Assembly (NCBI GenBank): GCA_027422505.1
Contig: JAPQWV010001327.1
Span: forward strand, 32,001 to 96,000
From: Craterostigma plantagineum
Taxonomy: Eukaryota; Streptophyta; Magnoliopsida; Lamiales; Linderniaceae
Direction of reading: 5' to 3'
Length of the DNA: 64,000 nucleotides
The translations under genes were made by a program, and so were the position numbers. The notes below the pieces were generated by a model. It searched no databases, was not told the DNA's origin, and saw only the letters and a program-made list of their open reading frames with translations. This document shows, in pieces, positions 49,480 to 63,293 of this stretch. Within the stretch, counting starts at the first letter, position 1, and the number at the start of each line of letters is the position of its first letter.

Positions 49480-52140
49480 TTACCTGAAAATGGATTGCTG
49501 GTGAGCTGTGTTCGATAGATAGGCGAATATTGACCTAAAACGCTGTGTGATCACCGTAGAAGAAGGCCTTGCCTCGGGATTGGCCAGCCAACATTGCTCC
49601 AAAGTTGTCTCCAATTAGGGTCGCATTGTTCGGGGATACGTGGTCGAAGAGTTTCTTCACGATTCCTCCTACATGATCCAATAAGCTAAACTATGTAGTA
49701 AAAGGTGATGTGGATTTGAGTTTTACGATGTTCGACGAACCTATTATCGCCCCACAATGCATGTTCGCGTAAGGCTCCTCTCCGGTAAGAATCTCCCACA
49801 GTGTTATGCCGAATGAGAAAACGTCGACCTGTGGGAGATCGGCGTTTGTATGATATAGCGATTGCTTATGCTGAAAATGGTAGGTGAATTGCAAAAAAGG
49901 GAGGGAAGGGAAAAAAAAAGTTGAAAGTTGCTTACCTTTTCAGTTACGCGCATAGTACTGCCATTCAATAATTCGGGAGCCATCCATGGAAGGGTCCCAC
50001 GAACGCCGCCAGAGACTAAAGTGTTGCGCTTAATTCTTGAAAGTCCAAAGTCTCCGACCTGAAAAGAATTCGGTAGTGTTTGGTATTTACCGTTATATTC
50101 GGTGACAAGAAAATCAATGGTTGTCTTTGACAACATCTATCATTATGAAAGGAGTGGATATAGATTACAAACCGATGCATTTGTTGAAATATCTAAGTTT
50201 TGTCATTACAAGGAAAAATATTACGTGTTCATATACTTCACACCCCAGCCAACCTCCAAGAATTATTAATAAAAATGCATGTTTCAAATAACACTGCATG
50301 ACAGTTTCGAAAGAAATGTTAACCTTATACATCTTATAAAAATGAGGTACCTTGCATATGGGTCTTTGTGGATCTCGGAGATTGACTAAGAGATTATCGC
50401 ATTTCAGGTCGAAATGTACGACATTTTTTGAGTGCAAGTACTCCATCCCAAAGGCTGCATCCATCGCGATTATGAGCTTTTTGCGAAAGTCTAGAAGTCT
50501 GCATCATGCAAACATCAGAGTTCAACGCATACTCTATATGAGAACGTATCTATGTAAAAGCAAGGAAGAATCGTGTACTTGTCTTTCTTGATTAGGGCAT
50601 TCCTAAGAGATCCATTTGCCATGAATCCGTCACAGTAGCCAAAGTCCCACCAGCACCATCTGGCACTACGCCGTAAAATGCAACAACATTTGGATGATGA
50701 AGTTTGATAGAATGCGAGCTTCTCTCCAGAAATCTTTTGCCTGAGAAAGAACAAAAAAAAACAAATTTGGAAAATACCCACTGTGTGAAAGGGTTTAGAA
50801 TAAGGTAAAAACACACAATACAGTGAGCAAATAGCGAATGCCTTACAATCTTTCTTGTTCGGACGATCTCCCAGAAAAGCAAGATTTCTTAATTCTCTTG
50901 ATGGCAACATCCGTTCCTCTCCATTCCATAGTATACCGTCCGTATGTGCCAGATCCCAACTCACGTACTTCTTCAAGATCGGTATTTTTAATTATCTGTA
51001 CGCCATTGATTGATAAAGTAAGTTCGTCTATCCACACACCATCTTAAAATGCAGAAAAACTTATATCAAAGTATCTATGGTGGGGTGTATTTACTAGTCA
51101 ATTATGTTCTGACAAGAGATTGAAAAGGAACGCCAACAGTCAAGAAATATTACATCCAACAATCAGGAACTAAGTTAAATCATGTGACATCAAAACAAAC
51201 ATGATTTAGAGGAATAACAAATAACTGGAGACCATATATGTCCGCCTCCATTTCGACTATCATTGCATCGCTAAAAATCATCTTTTTGACCATCAGCATC
51301 AGTCTCCTGCATCAATTGAAAAGGAAACCTTAACGCCAGGATATATGAAAAATATTATAATAAATAACATGAAAATGAAACTAAGAAAACTAGGCATTTT
51401 GTAACATGCTCTCAGCTTCTGTGTGCAGTTGGAGATAAAATATCGCCATTTTCTGCTTCTCCAATATTAGCAGCTGACCCAGTAAGATCGTTCCTTGGGG
51501 ACGCACAAACCGGGTTTGCTGGTTTTCATCGATATAATTTGCCATGTCATCATCAATAAGAGAAACTTCCCTCCTCAGGTTAGCAGTAGGCGGGATTGGG
51601 CACCACCCAATATGGCAGGAACCTTCGTCCCATTCATATCTGCATGGCCTTGCACCCAAAGTTCTTGAAAACCAAAATCTCTGATTCCTGAGGAGACTGA
51701 ACTGACATGAAGCTACGTCAGGAGATAGCCCATTAACAAGAATGTCACGGTAGCTTTTATCATGAGACTGTTCGAGAGAGCTATTGATAAGCCTGCAACT
51801 TCTGAGTTATTGGCCCAAGATGAAGAGCTTTCTGACTCAGCCCTTAAAATCCCAGATGTTTCCAACAAGTAATCTTTTGGGACCATTCCATCTTTGAGTC
51901 AATCAATGTTGTCAGGTCAACAAAAGGGGACACAATGGCATTCGAGACTTTAAAATCTCTTGAGGATGGGCCAATACAAGTACTGGACATCGATCCCACA
52001 ACAGTTTCAATCCTTCTTCAGATCCTTGCAACTGAAGTAGGTTTTCTGGTGCACATACCTTCGCCACTATTCAAAAGATGACCATCGTCTCTTTCCTTCA
52101 TTACCTCAGAAGTCGACTACATGCCTTTAAAATTATTTGT
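49480..52140 (-). pseudogene. Raf-like (PB1-type) protein kinase gene, 5' truncated and frame-broken
   Basis: Kinase exons: 50847-50995 ([19 protein letters not shown], glycine loop, and [12 protein letters not shown] with the ATP lysine), 50579-50740, 50351-50498 ([27 protein letters not shown] catalytic loop), 49936-50058 (GDFGLSR, the DFG motif, and GTLPWMAPE), 49741-49828 ([20 protein letters not shown]), 49480-49668. Upstream parts (51225-51306 and about 51390-52140) encode the linker typical of Arabidopsis Raf-like MAPKKKs. The N-terminal PB1 domain expected in this group is absent: coding fades at about 52140. At least five one-base losses are seen, one in the donor after 51225 and one in the glycine-loop exon. 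The catalytic motifs are intact in pieces. Calling it a pseudogene rests on the missing N-terminus. Confidence 0.75.
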
Positions 52141-53490
52141 TTGTAGGACAACATGCCTTTAAAATTCTCTCGTCAATTTACAAGTATAGAGCTTCACTTC
52201 ATTATTATTCGACTGATTAAAATCACAGGTCATTATTCTCATATGATTTGATTATTTTTTTAAGTTCGACTAATGGTGTGTCGACACGTGTCAATTTTTA
52301 ATCCAAAATAGTATGCTATTTATTCCCTGTTGTTTAAAAAATATAGCCTTTATGATCTATCTCTTACACAAGCGTATTCATATGGCCTGTGAGAAACAGA
52401 AAACAACTAAGTTATCGCGTCCATATTTTTAGTCATATATCTTATATTATCTTCTTTGAAACCAAACCTAGTTTGGTCGATATTATATTTATATACGATT
52501 ACGAAATGACCGCATATGGAGAGCAAGTGAGCAACTCATTTAATTTATTATGGCATTCATTACATACCCCAAGTGTACCGAGTTTTGACCTTTTTCAAAT
52601 GGGCTTGCGGGCTAACAACTTCTCAGGTCCGATTTTGCGGGGCAGGCCTTTAGCATCTCTACTACTGATGACATACACCATACTAATTGAGCATCTGTTT
52701 GGTGTGGACCAATTTAATCTTTGATGTTGTAAATTTTGAATCGGTATGTCATTTGTTAGTATGACTGTTAATTTTGACGGATTTTGACATGTGTCACCAA
52801 TGTGATTGGTCATATTTAAAACTTTCAAATTAACATTAGAAAACAGGAAAAAAAATTCCATAAAACTCATATAAATTAAAATAAATAAAAATCAGGACAG
52901 AATAAAAAATTAAATTATATAATAAATTCAAATAAAAAACGAAGAGAGAATGAAAAATATATTTGATTTAAATTAAAAGGTAATAAAAATATATAAAAAT
53001 AAATTTTAAATTATTACAAAGAAAAAGAGGGAAGTTCAAAAATAAACTAATAAACAACTACGAAAAAATAAGAAGAAATAAAAAATAATATATATTTATT
53101 AAAAACTTAAAAACAAAAATAAAGATAAAAATATGGCACTGAAAGTTTACGAGAATCTCTGATCACGTGACCTCCATTATCTTGAATCCTTTTTTAAATT
53201 TATAAAATATAAATTTTCAAGCAAGGTGTCCTATTTGTTCCTTTTTTCTATTCTTCCTTTCCTTGTCACATTGTCACTTCTGTGTTATCTTGTTATTGAT
53301 AATTTTTTTATATTTTTACTAATATTCATCTGGTCTATGTATAAGCATAGAGCAACAATTAGTTCACTAATTTTGCAAATTAACGTGTTATTAGAGTGCA
53401 TAACCATAATACAAACTGTTCAACATCAAACGTTATTAGAGTCTATTTATGACGTTTTGTTATTAGTATTAAACATTTGTTCTTTATTTT
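52141..53490. other. AT-rich intergenic region
   Basis: No gene. A duplicated phrase ATGCCTTTAAAATT occurs at about 52110 and 52150 at the edge of kinase similarity. The part 52870-53130 is almost pure A/T with A-rich runs. Sequence at about 53380-53490 is loosely inverse to 53915-53980 around the next hAT element. Confidence 0.4.
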
Positions 53491-53504
53491 TTTCCAGTAC
53501 ACTG

Positions 53505-53905
53505 TAGGGTTGTCAATGAACCGGGAATCCCGTCCCCGCGGGGATCCGCCGCGAATAGGACGGGGAATCCCCGCTCTTCTACCCCCACAGGGCAGGGACT
53601 TTCCCCGCAGATATGCCCGCCCCGTTTTCCGCCCCATCCTCGATAATTAAAATAACATATATTATATTCAATTAATATTATTTCAAGATAAATAATATTA
53701 AAATATACTTTGAAAACATCAAATAATATAAATATGATTAAATATAGTTTAAATAATATAAATAATATTAAATATAAATTGAATTTTTTTGTAAAATAGT
53801 GACGGGCGGAGATCCCCGTGGGGACGGGGACGAGGACTATTTTGTCCCCGTTTGCCTTGCGGGGACGGGGATGGGGATTAGATCCCCGCCCCGCTGACAA
53901 GCCTA
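53505..53905. mobile_element. hAT-like MITE with CCCCG-rich ends (401 bp)
   Basis: Ends TAGGGTTGTCAATG and, inward from the right, TAGGCTTGTCAGCG. GC-rich subterminal blocks (CGGGGAATCCCCGC, GGGGACGGGGA) surround an AT-rich core. GTACACTG precedes it (53497-53504) and GTACACTC follows two bases after the right end (53908-53915), a probable 8-bp duplication with one change and a 2-bp offset. Confidence 0.78.
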
Positions 53906-54479
53906 CTGTACACTCTAATAACAAAATTAGTAATGATTTAAAATAAAGAATAATTAAATGTTTAACACTACCAAAAAGGTAATAAATATTATTTGCACTT
54001 GTATTGTATTAACGCAGTTAATGAAAATTTTCAAACTCATTTGGGTCCCAAGTGAATAAGGAAAATGAAATCGATGTTTTTTAAAATAAATATCTGCCTG
54101 GTGACAATGTGCGATCAACAAGCGGCGACAATTTCTTCAGTATTTTTCTTCAAATGATAGCTTGCATATAATAACTAAAAAGTACATGAGCTAAATAGCC
54201 CGAATGAGTCTCTCCGTTTACATTCGATTACGGAGACAACAAAGGCTCACACACGAGCAAACACAATCAAACAGAAAAAAAAGCTGAAAGAAAATAAATC
54301 CATGGTCTATGGCTAAAGAGCTAAAGAACCTATCACAAAAGGCTATTAAGCCAAATTTACAATACTCCTCACTCTATTCAGCTTCGACGCGAGGATTTTA
54401 TATTCTTCGAACAAAACTCCACAAAGGGAGAAGAAAGCTCCACTGGGGACTGGGGTGACAAAGCTCCCGGCCCCGGGCC

Positions 54480-54845
54480 GAGAGAAGCGGACTCCAACAA
54501 GGGAGACTAGTGGGTGGAGGAGCGCAAGGTGATGGTGGTAGGTGGTAGCGAGCGGTGGTCGGGCGGGTGGTGGCAAACAGCGGTGGGCGGTAGGTCGCAG
54601 GCAGTCGGCGGCCTTGGGTGGCGGCGGGCGGGCGGTCAGCTGCAGGCGGTCGACGACCTTGGGTGGCTGCGGGCGGGCGGTCGGCCTTGGGTGGTGGTGG
54701 GCCCCACCAACCATCGATTGGAGAAACAAAATCCAACGACATTTACGACGCTACAACCACTATCAGCACTAATCAGTACTAATGATGCAAGAACGATCAT
54801 TTATGGCCCCACCCATCGATTGGAGAAACAAAATTCAGAAAAGCT
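54480..54845. repeat. G-rich tandem patch and short direct repeat
   Basis: GGCGGGCGGGCGGTC and CCTTGGGTGG words repeat three times (54540-54710), giving several G-runs on the plus strand. Then CATCGATTGGAGAAACAAAA occurs twice, about 100 bp apart (54711 and 54812). No gene is supported on either strand; long frames here follow the repeat. Confidence 0.5.
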
Positions 54846-54869
54846 TACGGTTTGTTGAAGTCGAGTGGT

Positions 54870-57800
54870 TCAACCAAGAATTTATCACATTGTTCTTGAA
54901 AGTAAATCATTTTTTTCGGGTTTTCGTCCGCCAACTATAACTTTGAGTGGGTTTGCTATTTGTTGTGTTAATTTAAAACGAAGCCATGCCGTCTTGATGA
55001 ATTTCATAATCAAATTCCGGGTTTTTTGGTTCTTCAATACGGGTTCTCAGTTTTATAACGAATACCCAGCTATGAAATGATTCCTGAGTACCCGTTATAT
55101 ATCTAAGAACCTATAGGTTCTCAGCTATGAAATGATTCCCGAGTACCCGTTATATATCTGAGAACATAGGTTCTCAGATATGAAATGATTCCCGAGTACC
55201 CGTTATTTATCTGAGAAGCTCTAGGTTCTCAGCTGTATAATTTCTAGGTTTTTGTGGTTTAATGTATTTTTTTGTTTCCGGGGTGTTTAGGGTTTTAAGT
55301 TTTTTTTTTTTGTAATTTACGTTTTGTAATGTTCCAGGGTGTTTTTTTATTTTTAATTTAAAAGGTTTTAGAGTTTGCGCAGTTTCAGGGTTTTGGGTAC
55401 TCAGGAAAAGAAAAGGTACTCAGATTTGATATTTTGTTGTGAGAACCTGTGCAACTTGTGAGGACCCTTTCGGTCAAACGAACTTTGACTACGATTTTGA
55501 ACCTCGAAACAGTTTAATGGAAGGAACTGATCGTCATGAATAACATTCCACCATTAATGATAAGTCAATTGCGTCGTTAATAAAAACATGAGGAACATCG
55601 ATAATAATACGAAAGTTGTAGAACATTACTTATATAACCATACCTCATTATCACACTCAAAATTTTAAATAAGCTGAGGTTTTCCCAACATATATTATCT
55701 CCCCGATGCAAACTACTAAACCACCGAAGATTGAATCAAAACCTTCCTTAGACACGCCAAATCGTAAGAAAATCAAACGTGATTTGCCTAGGGTCCTCAG
55801 GTAATCGACAGGGTCCTCTGTATTTATTTCATATCAAAGAACCCGTAATAACACTGAGTACCCGCCATTGATTGTTATCACTCGTGAATGATTCCTGACA
55901 GTGATATGACATGTCTGACTGTTTTTTAAAGCGACCTTTAATTCTCTGACAGAGAAAGCGTTAGTTCTGACATCTTTAAAATATATATGTTAAAAGGATT
56001 ATTATTGGGTACTCAGAAAAGAAAAAGGTTCTCAGCTTTGAAATTTTGTTGTGAGAACCTGTGCAACCTGTGAGGACCCTTTCAGTCGAACGAACTTTGA
56101 CTATGATTTTGAACCCCGAAACAGTTTAATTGAAGGAACCGCTCGTCATGAATAATATTCCACCACTAATGAGAAGTCAATTGCGTCGTTAATAAAAAAA
56201 CGAGGAACATCGATAATTATACAAAAGCTGTAGAACATTATTCAAACAATCATACCTCATCATCACTCAACACAACGTGCTAACTCAAATTTTAAATAAG
56301 TTGAGGTTTCCCCAACATATATTATCTCCTCGATGCAAACTACTATACCATTAAAGATTGAACACAAAACCGTCTTTAGACACGCCAAATCGTAAGAAAA
56401 TCAAACGTAATTTGCCTAGGGTCCTAAGGTAATCAACATGGTCCTTAGTATTTGTTTCATATCAGAGAACCCGTAAAGACTCTGAGTACCCGCCAGGGAA
56501 CTTTAACACACTCGTGAATGATTCCTGACAGTGATATGACATGTCTGACTGTTTTTGGCATAGAAAGTGTTAGTTCTGACATCTTTAAAATATATATGAT
56601 AAAGGGTTATTATTGGGTATTCAGGAAAAGAAAAGGTACTCAGCTTTGAAATTATGTTGTGAGACCTTGTGCAACCTGTGGGGACCCTTTCAGTCAGACG
56701 AACTTTGACTACGATTTGCCTTGGGTCCTCAGGTAATCAACAGGGTCCTTGTATTTGTTTCTTATCAGAGAACCTGTAAAGAATCTGAGTACCCGCCGAA
56801 TAGGTAACCCACTCGTGAATGATTCCTGACAGTGACAGTGACAGCGACAGTTATGACATGTCTGACTATTCCGAAAGTGACCTTTAACTCACTCGTGAAT
56901 GATTGTGTAATAATTATGTCTTTAGAATATATAGGTTACTCTAACAGGGTTATTATTGGGTACTCACGCAAAGAATGGGTACTCAGAGATGAATCATTTT
57001 GTGAGAACCCGTCTAGCGGCTGAGGACCCGTACATAGTCAAACGATTACATTTCACATGTCGTTAAAATTTGCAATAAGAATCGTTCAACAAAAACATAA
57101 ACTCGAGGCACTATCCCAGGTATGCATTCGTACGCTAGAATCTGACCAAATTAGCAACATTATTCTTTAGGGTTTGTTGAAAATTTACAATATACTAGCT
57201 AGGGTTTGCTGAAATTAATTCCATATTGCCTGAAGCGGATGTACGAATCCACTCACGCAGAAACTAGAGTGGTCGCTGCCACCTCCACTCAATCTCGTCA
57301 TAAACTCACTCTTCTTCCGTACAAGATCTCTTTTCAACGAGTTTAGGACCTCATTGAAAGCAACGGTCCCCCTCATTGAAAGCAACGGTCCCCATGGATA
57401 TTGGTTCCATGAAGGCAAGTCTTCTACCAATAGAAAAGCGGACTGGGGTTTGATTGATGATCATCCATAATTCTTTTCGATTGTTGATCGAAATCTGCCT
57501 CTTCATTAAAAAACAAATTAATTGGTTCGAAAGGTTATTGAAGCGTGGCGCAAGAAATGGATTATACGCTCACAGGCCTGTACGTAATCCGCGGTGATGA
57601 CGACTTTGTGGTCGAAGTCATCATCCTGAGAAAGTTATAGTTTCAATAAAACTTATGTAAATTCAGAAGAAAATCATATTTAGTCGAGTAAACGTTTTGA
57701 CATGTTGCTTACATATGGTGTGTGTTGGGTTCTCAGACTTTATAATATGTCCTCAGAATTGAGCACCAATCTGAGAACTCATAAGAAATGTGTGAACCCA

Positions 57801-58650
57801 TCACATCGCGAGGGTACGTTCTCAAACCATCGGGTTCTCAGATCTTACACGGGTCCTCAGACATGGACTCAAATCGGAGAACCGGTTTAATGTCTGAGAA
57901 CCTTGTCTCAGATAGGTTCAGACCACGAACGGGTTCTCAGAACATACACGGGTCCTCAGATATGGACTCAAATCAGAGAACCAGTCTAAAATCTGAGAAC
58001 CCTTTCTCTTCTAATCGAACGAATTCTGAAAACCCTTTTTATGATTTAAACTCAGACAACCCAACAACCATCAAACACCCACGAAATCAACAATCATATA
58101 ATGGTCGGTTGTGTGAACCTGTTCCGCTGTGTGAGTACCCACGAAATCAACACTCGTCAAACACCCAAATAACAGAGAAAACTACTCGACCATGTCTCGA
58201 AACAACTGAAGAAGTAAAATAACTAACAGTTTCAGAGGGCATTGCTTGAGTTTCGCTGTAATGCTGAAAATCTTTACAGGGTTCTCACGATCTCGTTGTT
58301 TTCTTTTTTGGAAGACTCGATGTGTTCTTCTTTTTTTCGTCTGGGTCTCACGCGTCTGTCTGGGTTCCTTTTAGTATTTTTCTTTTTTTTTTTCTTTTTT
58401 AACTGTTCTTATCCTTTAATTGTATTTAGTGCGCACAACTACCCTTTAAGTAAGGGTATTTTAGTAATTTGGCCTTAATTAGTAAGGGTACAATTGTATA
58501 TTCAAAAAATGGAGGTCATTCACCTAAAATGAATTTGAGACGATGTCATTTAGCAAAAATACCCTTATTATTAGTTACTCCTTGTGGTCGTATGTATTTC
58601 TCTCGCACCTTTTCTCAATTTAAAAAGGAACACCTTCGATTTAATAAATA
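54870..58650. repeat. Tandem-word array of GAGNACCC and GGGTNCTC
   Basis: Three imperfect 70-bp units at 55063-55235 (CAGCTATGAAATGATTCC, GAGTACCCG, TTCTCAG) are followed by roughly 610-bp units with GGGTACTCAG-type anchors at 55395, 56007 and 56615 and a shortened unit at 56958. Each unit repeats GAGAACC, GAGGACCC and GAGTACCC words and the phrase CGAACTTTGACTACGATTT. Further GGGTTCTCAG words run to about 58,290. No recognised protein and no paired termini were found. Confidence 0.7.
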
Positions 58651-59560
58651 ATATATAATATGATCATGAAGCTATATTAGTGTCGTTCATTTAAGTTATT
58701 TTATGCGAAGCTACCACTTCATATTTATTGTTTTAGTAAGTTGAAAATTGTGATTATATTACATGTTTATCAATGTGTATTTTATGTTATATTATTTATA
58801 TTTTTACTATTTACATTTGTTAATGTTTTACTTGATGTCTAATCTAAATTTCTCCTATTTCAAAGTTACATGTATTCCTCGTTCATGTTTGGATTGAGAT
58901 ATATACGTTCAAGTATTTAACGATTTTTTTCTTAGCATTGTTCAAACAAGAAAAAAGGAATGTTATATAGATTTTACTATGAGGTTAAGAATTATTTACT
59001 TTTGTATTTTAAATGATTAATAGGTGAACATTTTCATTATTTCTTTGATGAAATAAAAGAGAAGTTTATATTTTGTTTTTAATATTCCATGTTTCTCTTT
59101 GTTTTTCGCAAGTTAGTGGCTTTCTAAATCATGCTGTCATACAGTAGGGGTACCTATATTCGAAAAACTTGAGCATCAGTTGGAAAACTTTTAAACACAA
59201 GGGTAACAACCGGAATTGAAAACTACTTTCGGTACCAATTGGAAAAATCTTAAACTCGGGGGACCTACCGGAATTCAAAATTACTTTGGGTAACTAGAAA
59301 ACCTTACACATTGGAATTTCTCTTTTCTAGATTTTATTTTGTAGTTTATTCTCTTTTGTACTTTATATCTTAATCATTACTAATTACAAGTTAGGGGTAT
59401 AAAACGCACGGTTCAAACAAGATGACCTAAGTTCAAATAAGGTTTTTACTTAAGTTGTATTATATATTTTAATTACTTTACGGTAAAAGCATTGTTCTCT
59501 TATTGACTATTGTACAAGAAAAATATGGGTATTATTTCCGCCTTGGCGCGACTCTAAAAA
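58651..59560. other. AT-rich region with a duplicated 60-bp phrase
   Basis: No gene. At about 59165-59290 two tandem phrases (TTGGAAAACTTTTAAAC ... CCGGAATTGAAAACTAC and TTGGAAAAATCTTAAAC ... CCGGAATTCAAAATTAC) look like the end of a repetitive element. The right side belongs to a Helitron, whose start I cannot place. Confidence 0.4.
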
Positions 59561-59565
59561 ACTAG
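59540..59565 (+). mobile_element. 3' terminus of a Helitron
   Basis: Hairpin CGCCTTGGCG (59540-59549), 12 bases of spacer, then CTAG (59562-59565) followed by T. This is the canonical Helitron 3' end. The 5' end (TC after A) cannot be placed and may lie anywhere in the preceding AT-rich sequence. Confidence 0.7.
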
Positions 59566-59598
59566 TATAATATATATATATATACATATATATATATA

Positions 59599-59954
59599 GA
59601 GGAATTTTATGGTGCTCAACTTATGTGAGTACCTTTCGATGTGGCACTGATTTATGTAATGTCGACATGTCACATTAACATAAGATGATGTGTGACATTA
59701 ATTGACACATTTTATGTGTCTTGGTCGACCTTTCGAACGATAATGTAGCATGAACACACACAAATCAATGCCACATAACATGTGCCATATAAAGCCGTAA
59801 ACATGCCACATTATCGTCCGAGGGATCGACCAATGACACCTAGAATGTGTCAATTAATGTCACATATCATCTTATATCGATGTGGCATGTCGACATCGCA
59901 CGAATCAGTGCCAATTCGACAGGTGTTCACGATGTGAGCACCATAAAATTCCTC
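59599..59954. mobile_element. Foldback MITE (356 bp)
   Basis: The whole element is an imperfect palindrome: GAGGAATTTTATGGTGCTCA at the left and the same phrase inward from the right. Matching words continue along both arms (TGTCGACATG, AAGATGATGTGTGACATTAA, CGATAATGT). TA repeats flank both sides, so a TA-type duplication is possible but cannot be distinguished from the (TA)n context. Confidence 0.85.
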
Positions 59955-60089
59955 AGATATATATATATATATGTTCTTGCACGACATATATGGTATTGTT
60001 CTAAACATTGATCAAACACTAGTAGGTTTCGATCTTAATTTATTTTTTTATCCACGATTCTTCCGACAAGTACGCATCATTTACCGGAA

Positions 60090-62369
<2,280 letters not shown>

Positions 62370-62399
<30 letters not shown>

Positions 62400-62402
62400 A
62401 AT
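62370..62402 (-). repeat. ATG/ATC trinucleotide microsatellite before the subtilase start
   Basis: Eleven or so TGA/ATG repeats on the plus strand, reading ATC/ATT on the minus strand. If translated it gives a run of isoleucines directly before the signal peptide. Confidence 0.85.
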
Positions 62403-62480
62403 AAGCAAAATGATTGATGGTGGTTTAGACAAAAAGGATTTGTGTTCGTAAATGTGTTGCATTATGTTGTGTGTGTGTGT

Positions 62481-62488
62481 GTTATATA
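62481..62488 (-). promoter_or_regulatory. Possible TATA box of the subtilase gene
   Basis: Minus-strand TATATAAC about 115 bp upstream of the chosen start codon, next to a (GT)n repeat at 62467-62480. Position is reasonable for a plant promoter. Confidence 0.45.
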
Positions 62489-62499
62489 CAAGAACCATG

Positions 62500-63293
62500 T
62501 TGTATGGGAAGATTATGGGAATATTTCTCTTTTATTACATATGATTTTGTTGCCAACATTTTATAATCACTAGGTCAAATGTCTATAATAAATGGGGATG
62601 GATTACGGCTATGATATTAAGGGAATATTGCAATGACAAATCAAATAAAGATGATACATGGTTTAATATCTTTTAAGACAATTCAATAGGGTTTAAAAGT
62701 TTTCCAAAATAATAAATAATTGACTAGTATGTAACATTTGACTGACTTCGTCAACTAGGTTTTTCCGGTGTCAGCCATAAATAAATTTGACTTTATTTTG
62801 GTTATATGTGGTAAAAAATTTACTCGTATACTTGACTTTATTTTTCCTATGAAATTTTTTTTTTAAAAGTTGTGAGAACGAAGATTACGTATGCGATTCT
62901 GTAATTAAAGATAAATAAGGTGCATATGGATATCAAGATATTCTAGTCTTTGGATAATGATGTGAGATCTTTATATTTAGTTTTAGGCAATTTATTTATT
63001 GTTAGGCCCGATATATATTATTTTTCCTTCCCATGTATTGTAGGAAGTTGATAAATAAATTGATTTGCGATGTTTCATTTAACTTTCCTATCACATTTCG
63101 ATTGTCTCCACATATTCATTCGCATGAGGAGAATTCAGCAACTCCATGATTATCTTCACAGTGGCTTGAAAGTTCCATGTTATATCGGAAGAACTGTGTG
63201 AATTTTAATGAAATCTTTGCCCTGATAGTTAAAATGGCGAGAGAAAGGGCAGAAATAGTGAAGTTTTTAAAATAAAATTGCAATTATAATTAA
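62500..63293. other. Intergenic, subtilase upstream region
   Basis: AT-rich. No gene or repeat that I can support; presumably subtilase promoter on its left side. Confidence 0.35.

Noticed and set aside
54346..54742. Proline-rich minus-strand frames of 114-127 residues
   Set aside because: They only translate the G-rich repeat on the other strand and have no domain or splice context.
57215..57430. 71-residue minus-strand frame that could be a captured gene fragment
   Set aside because: Contains a tandem 23-bp duplication and no recognised motif; too weak to call.
57788..58222. 144-residue plus-strand frame with repeated SSDMDSN words
   Set aside because: The repetition comes from GGGTTCTCAG-type words of the array; no start context or homologue recognised.
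55395..58290. Spaced repeats considered as a CRISPR array
   Set aside because: Units are long, diverged and lack regular spacers, and the genome is eukaryotic.
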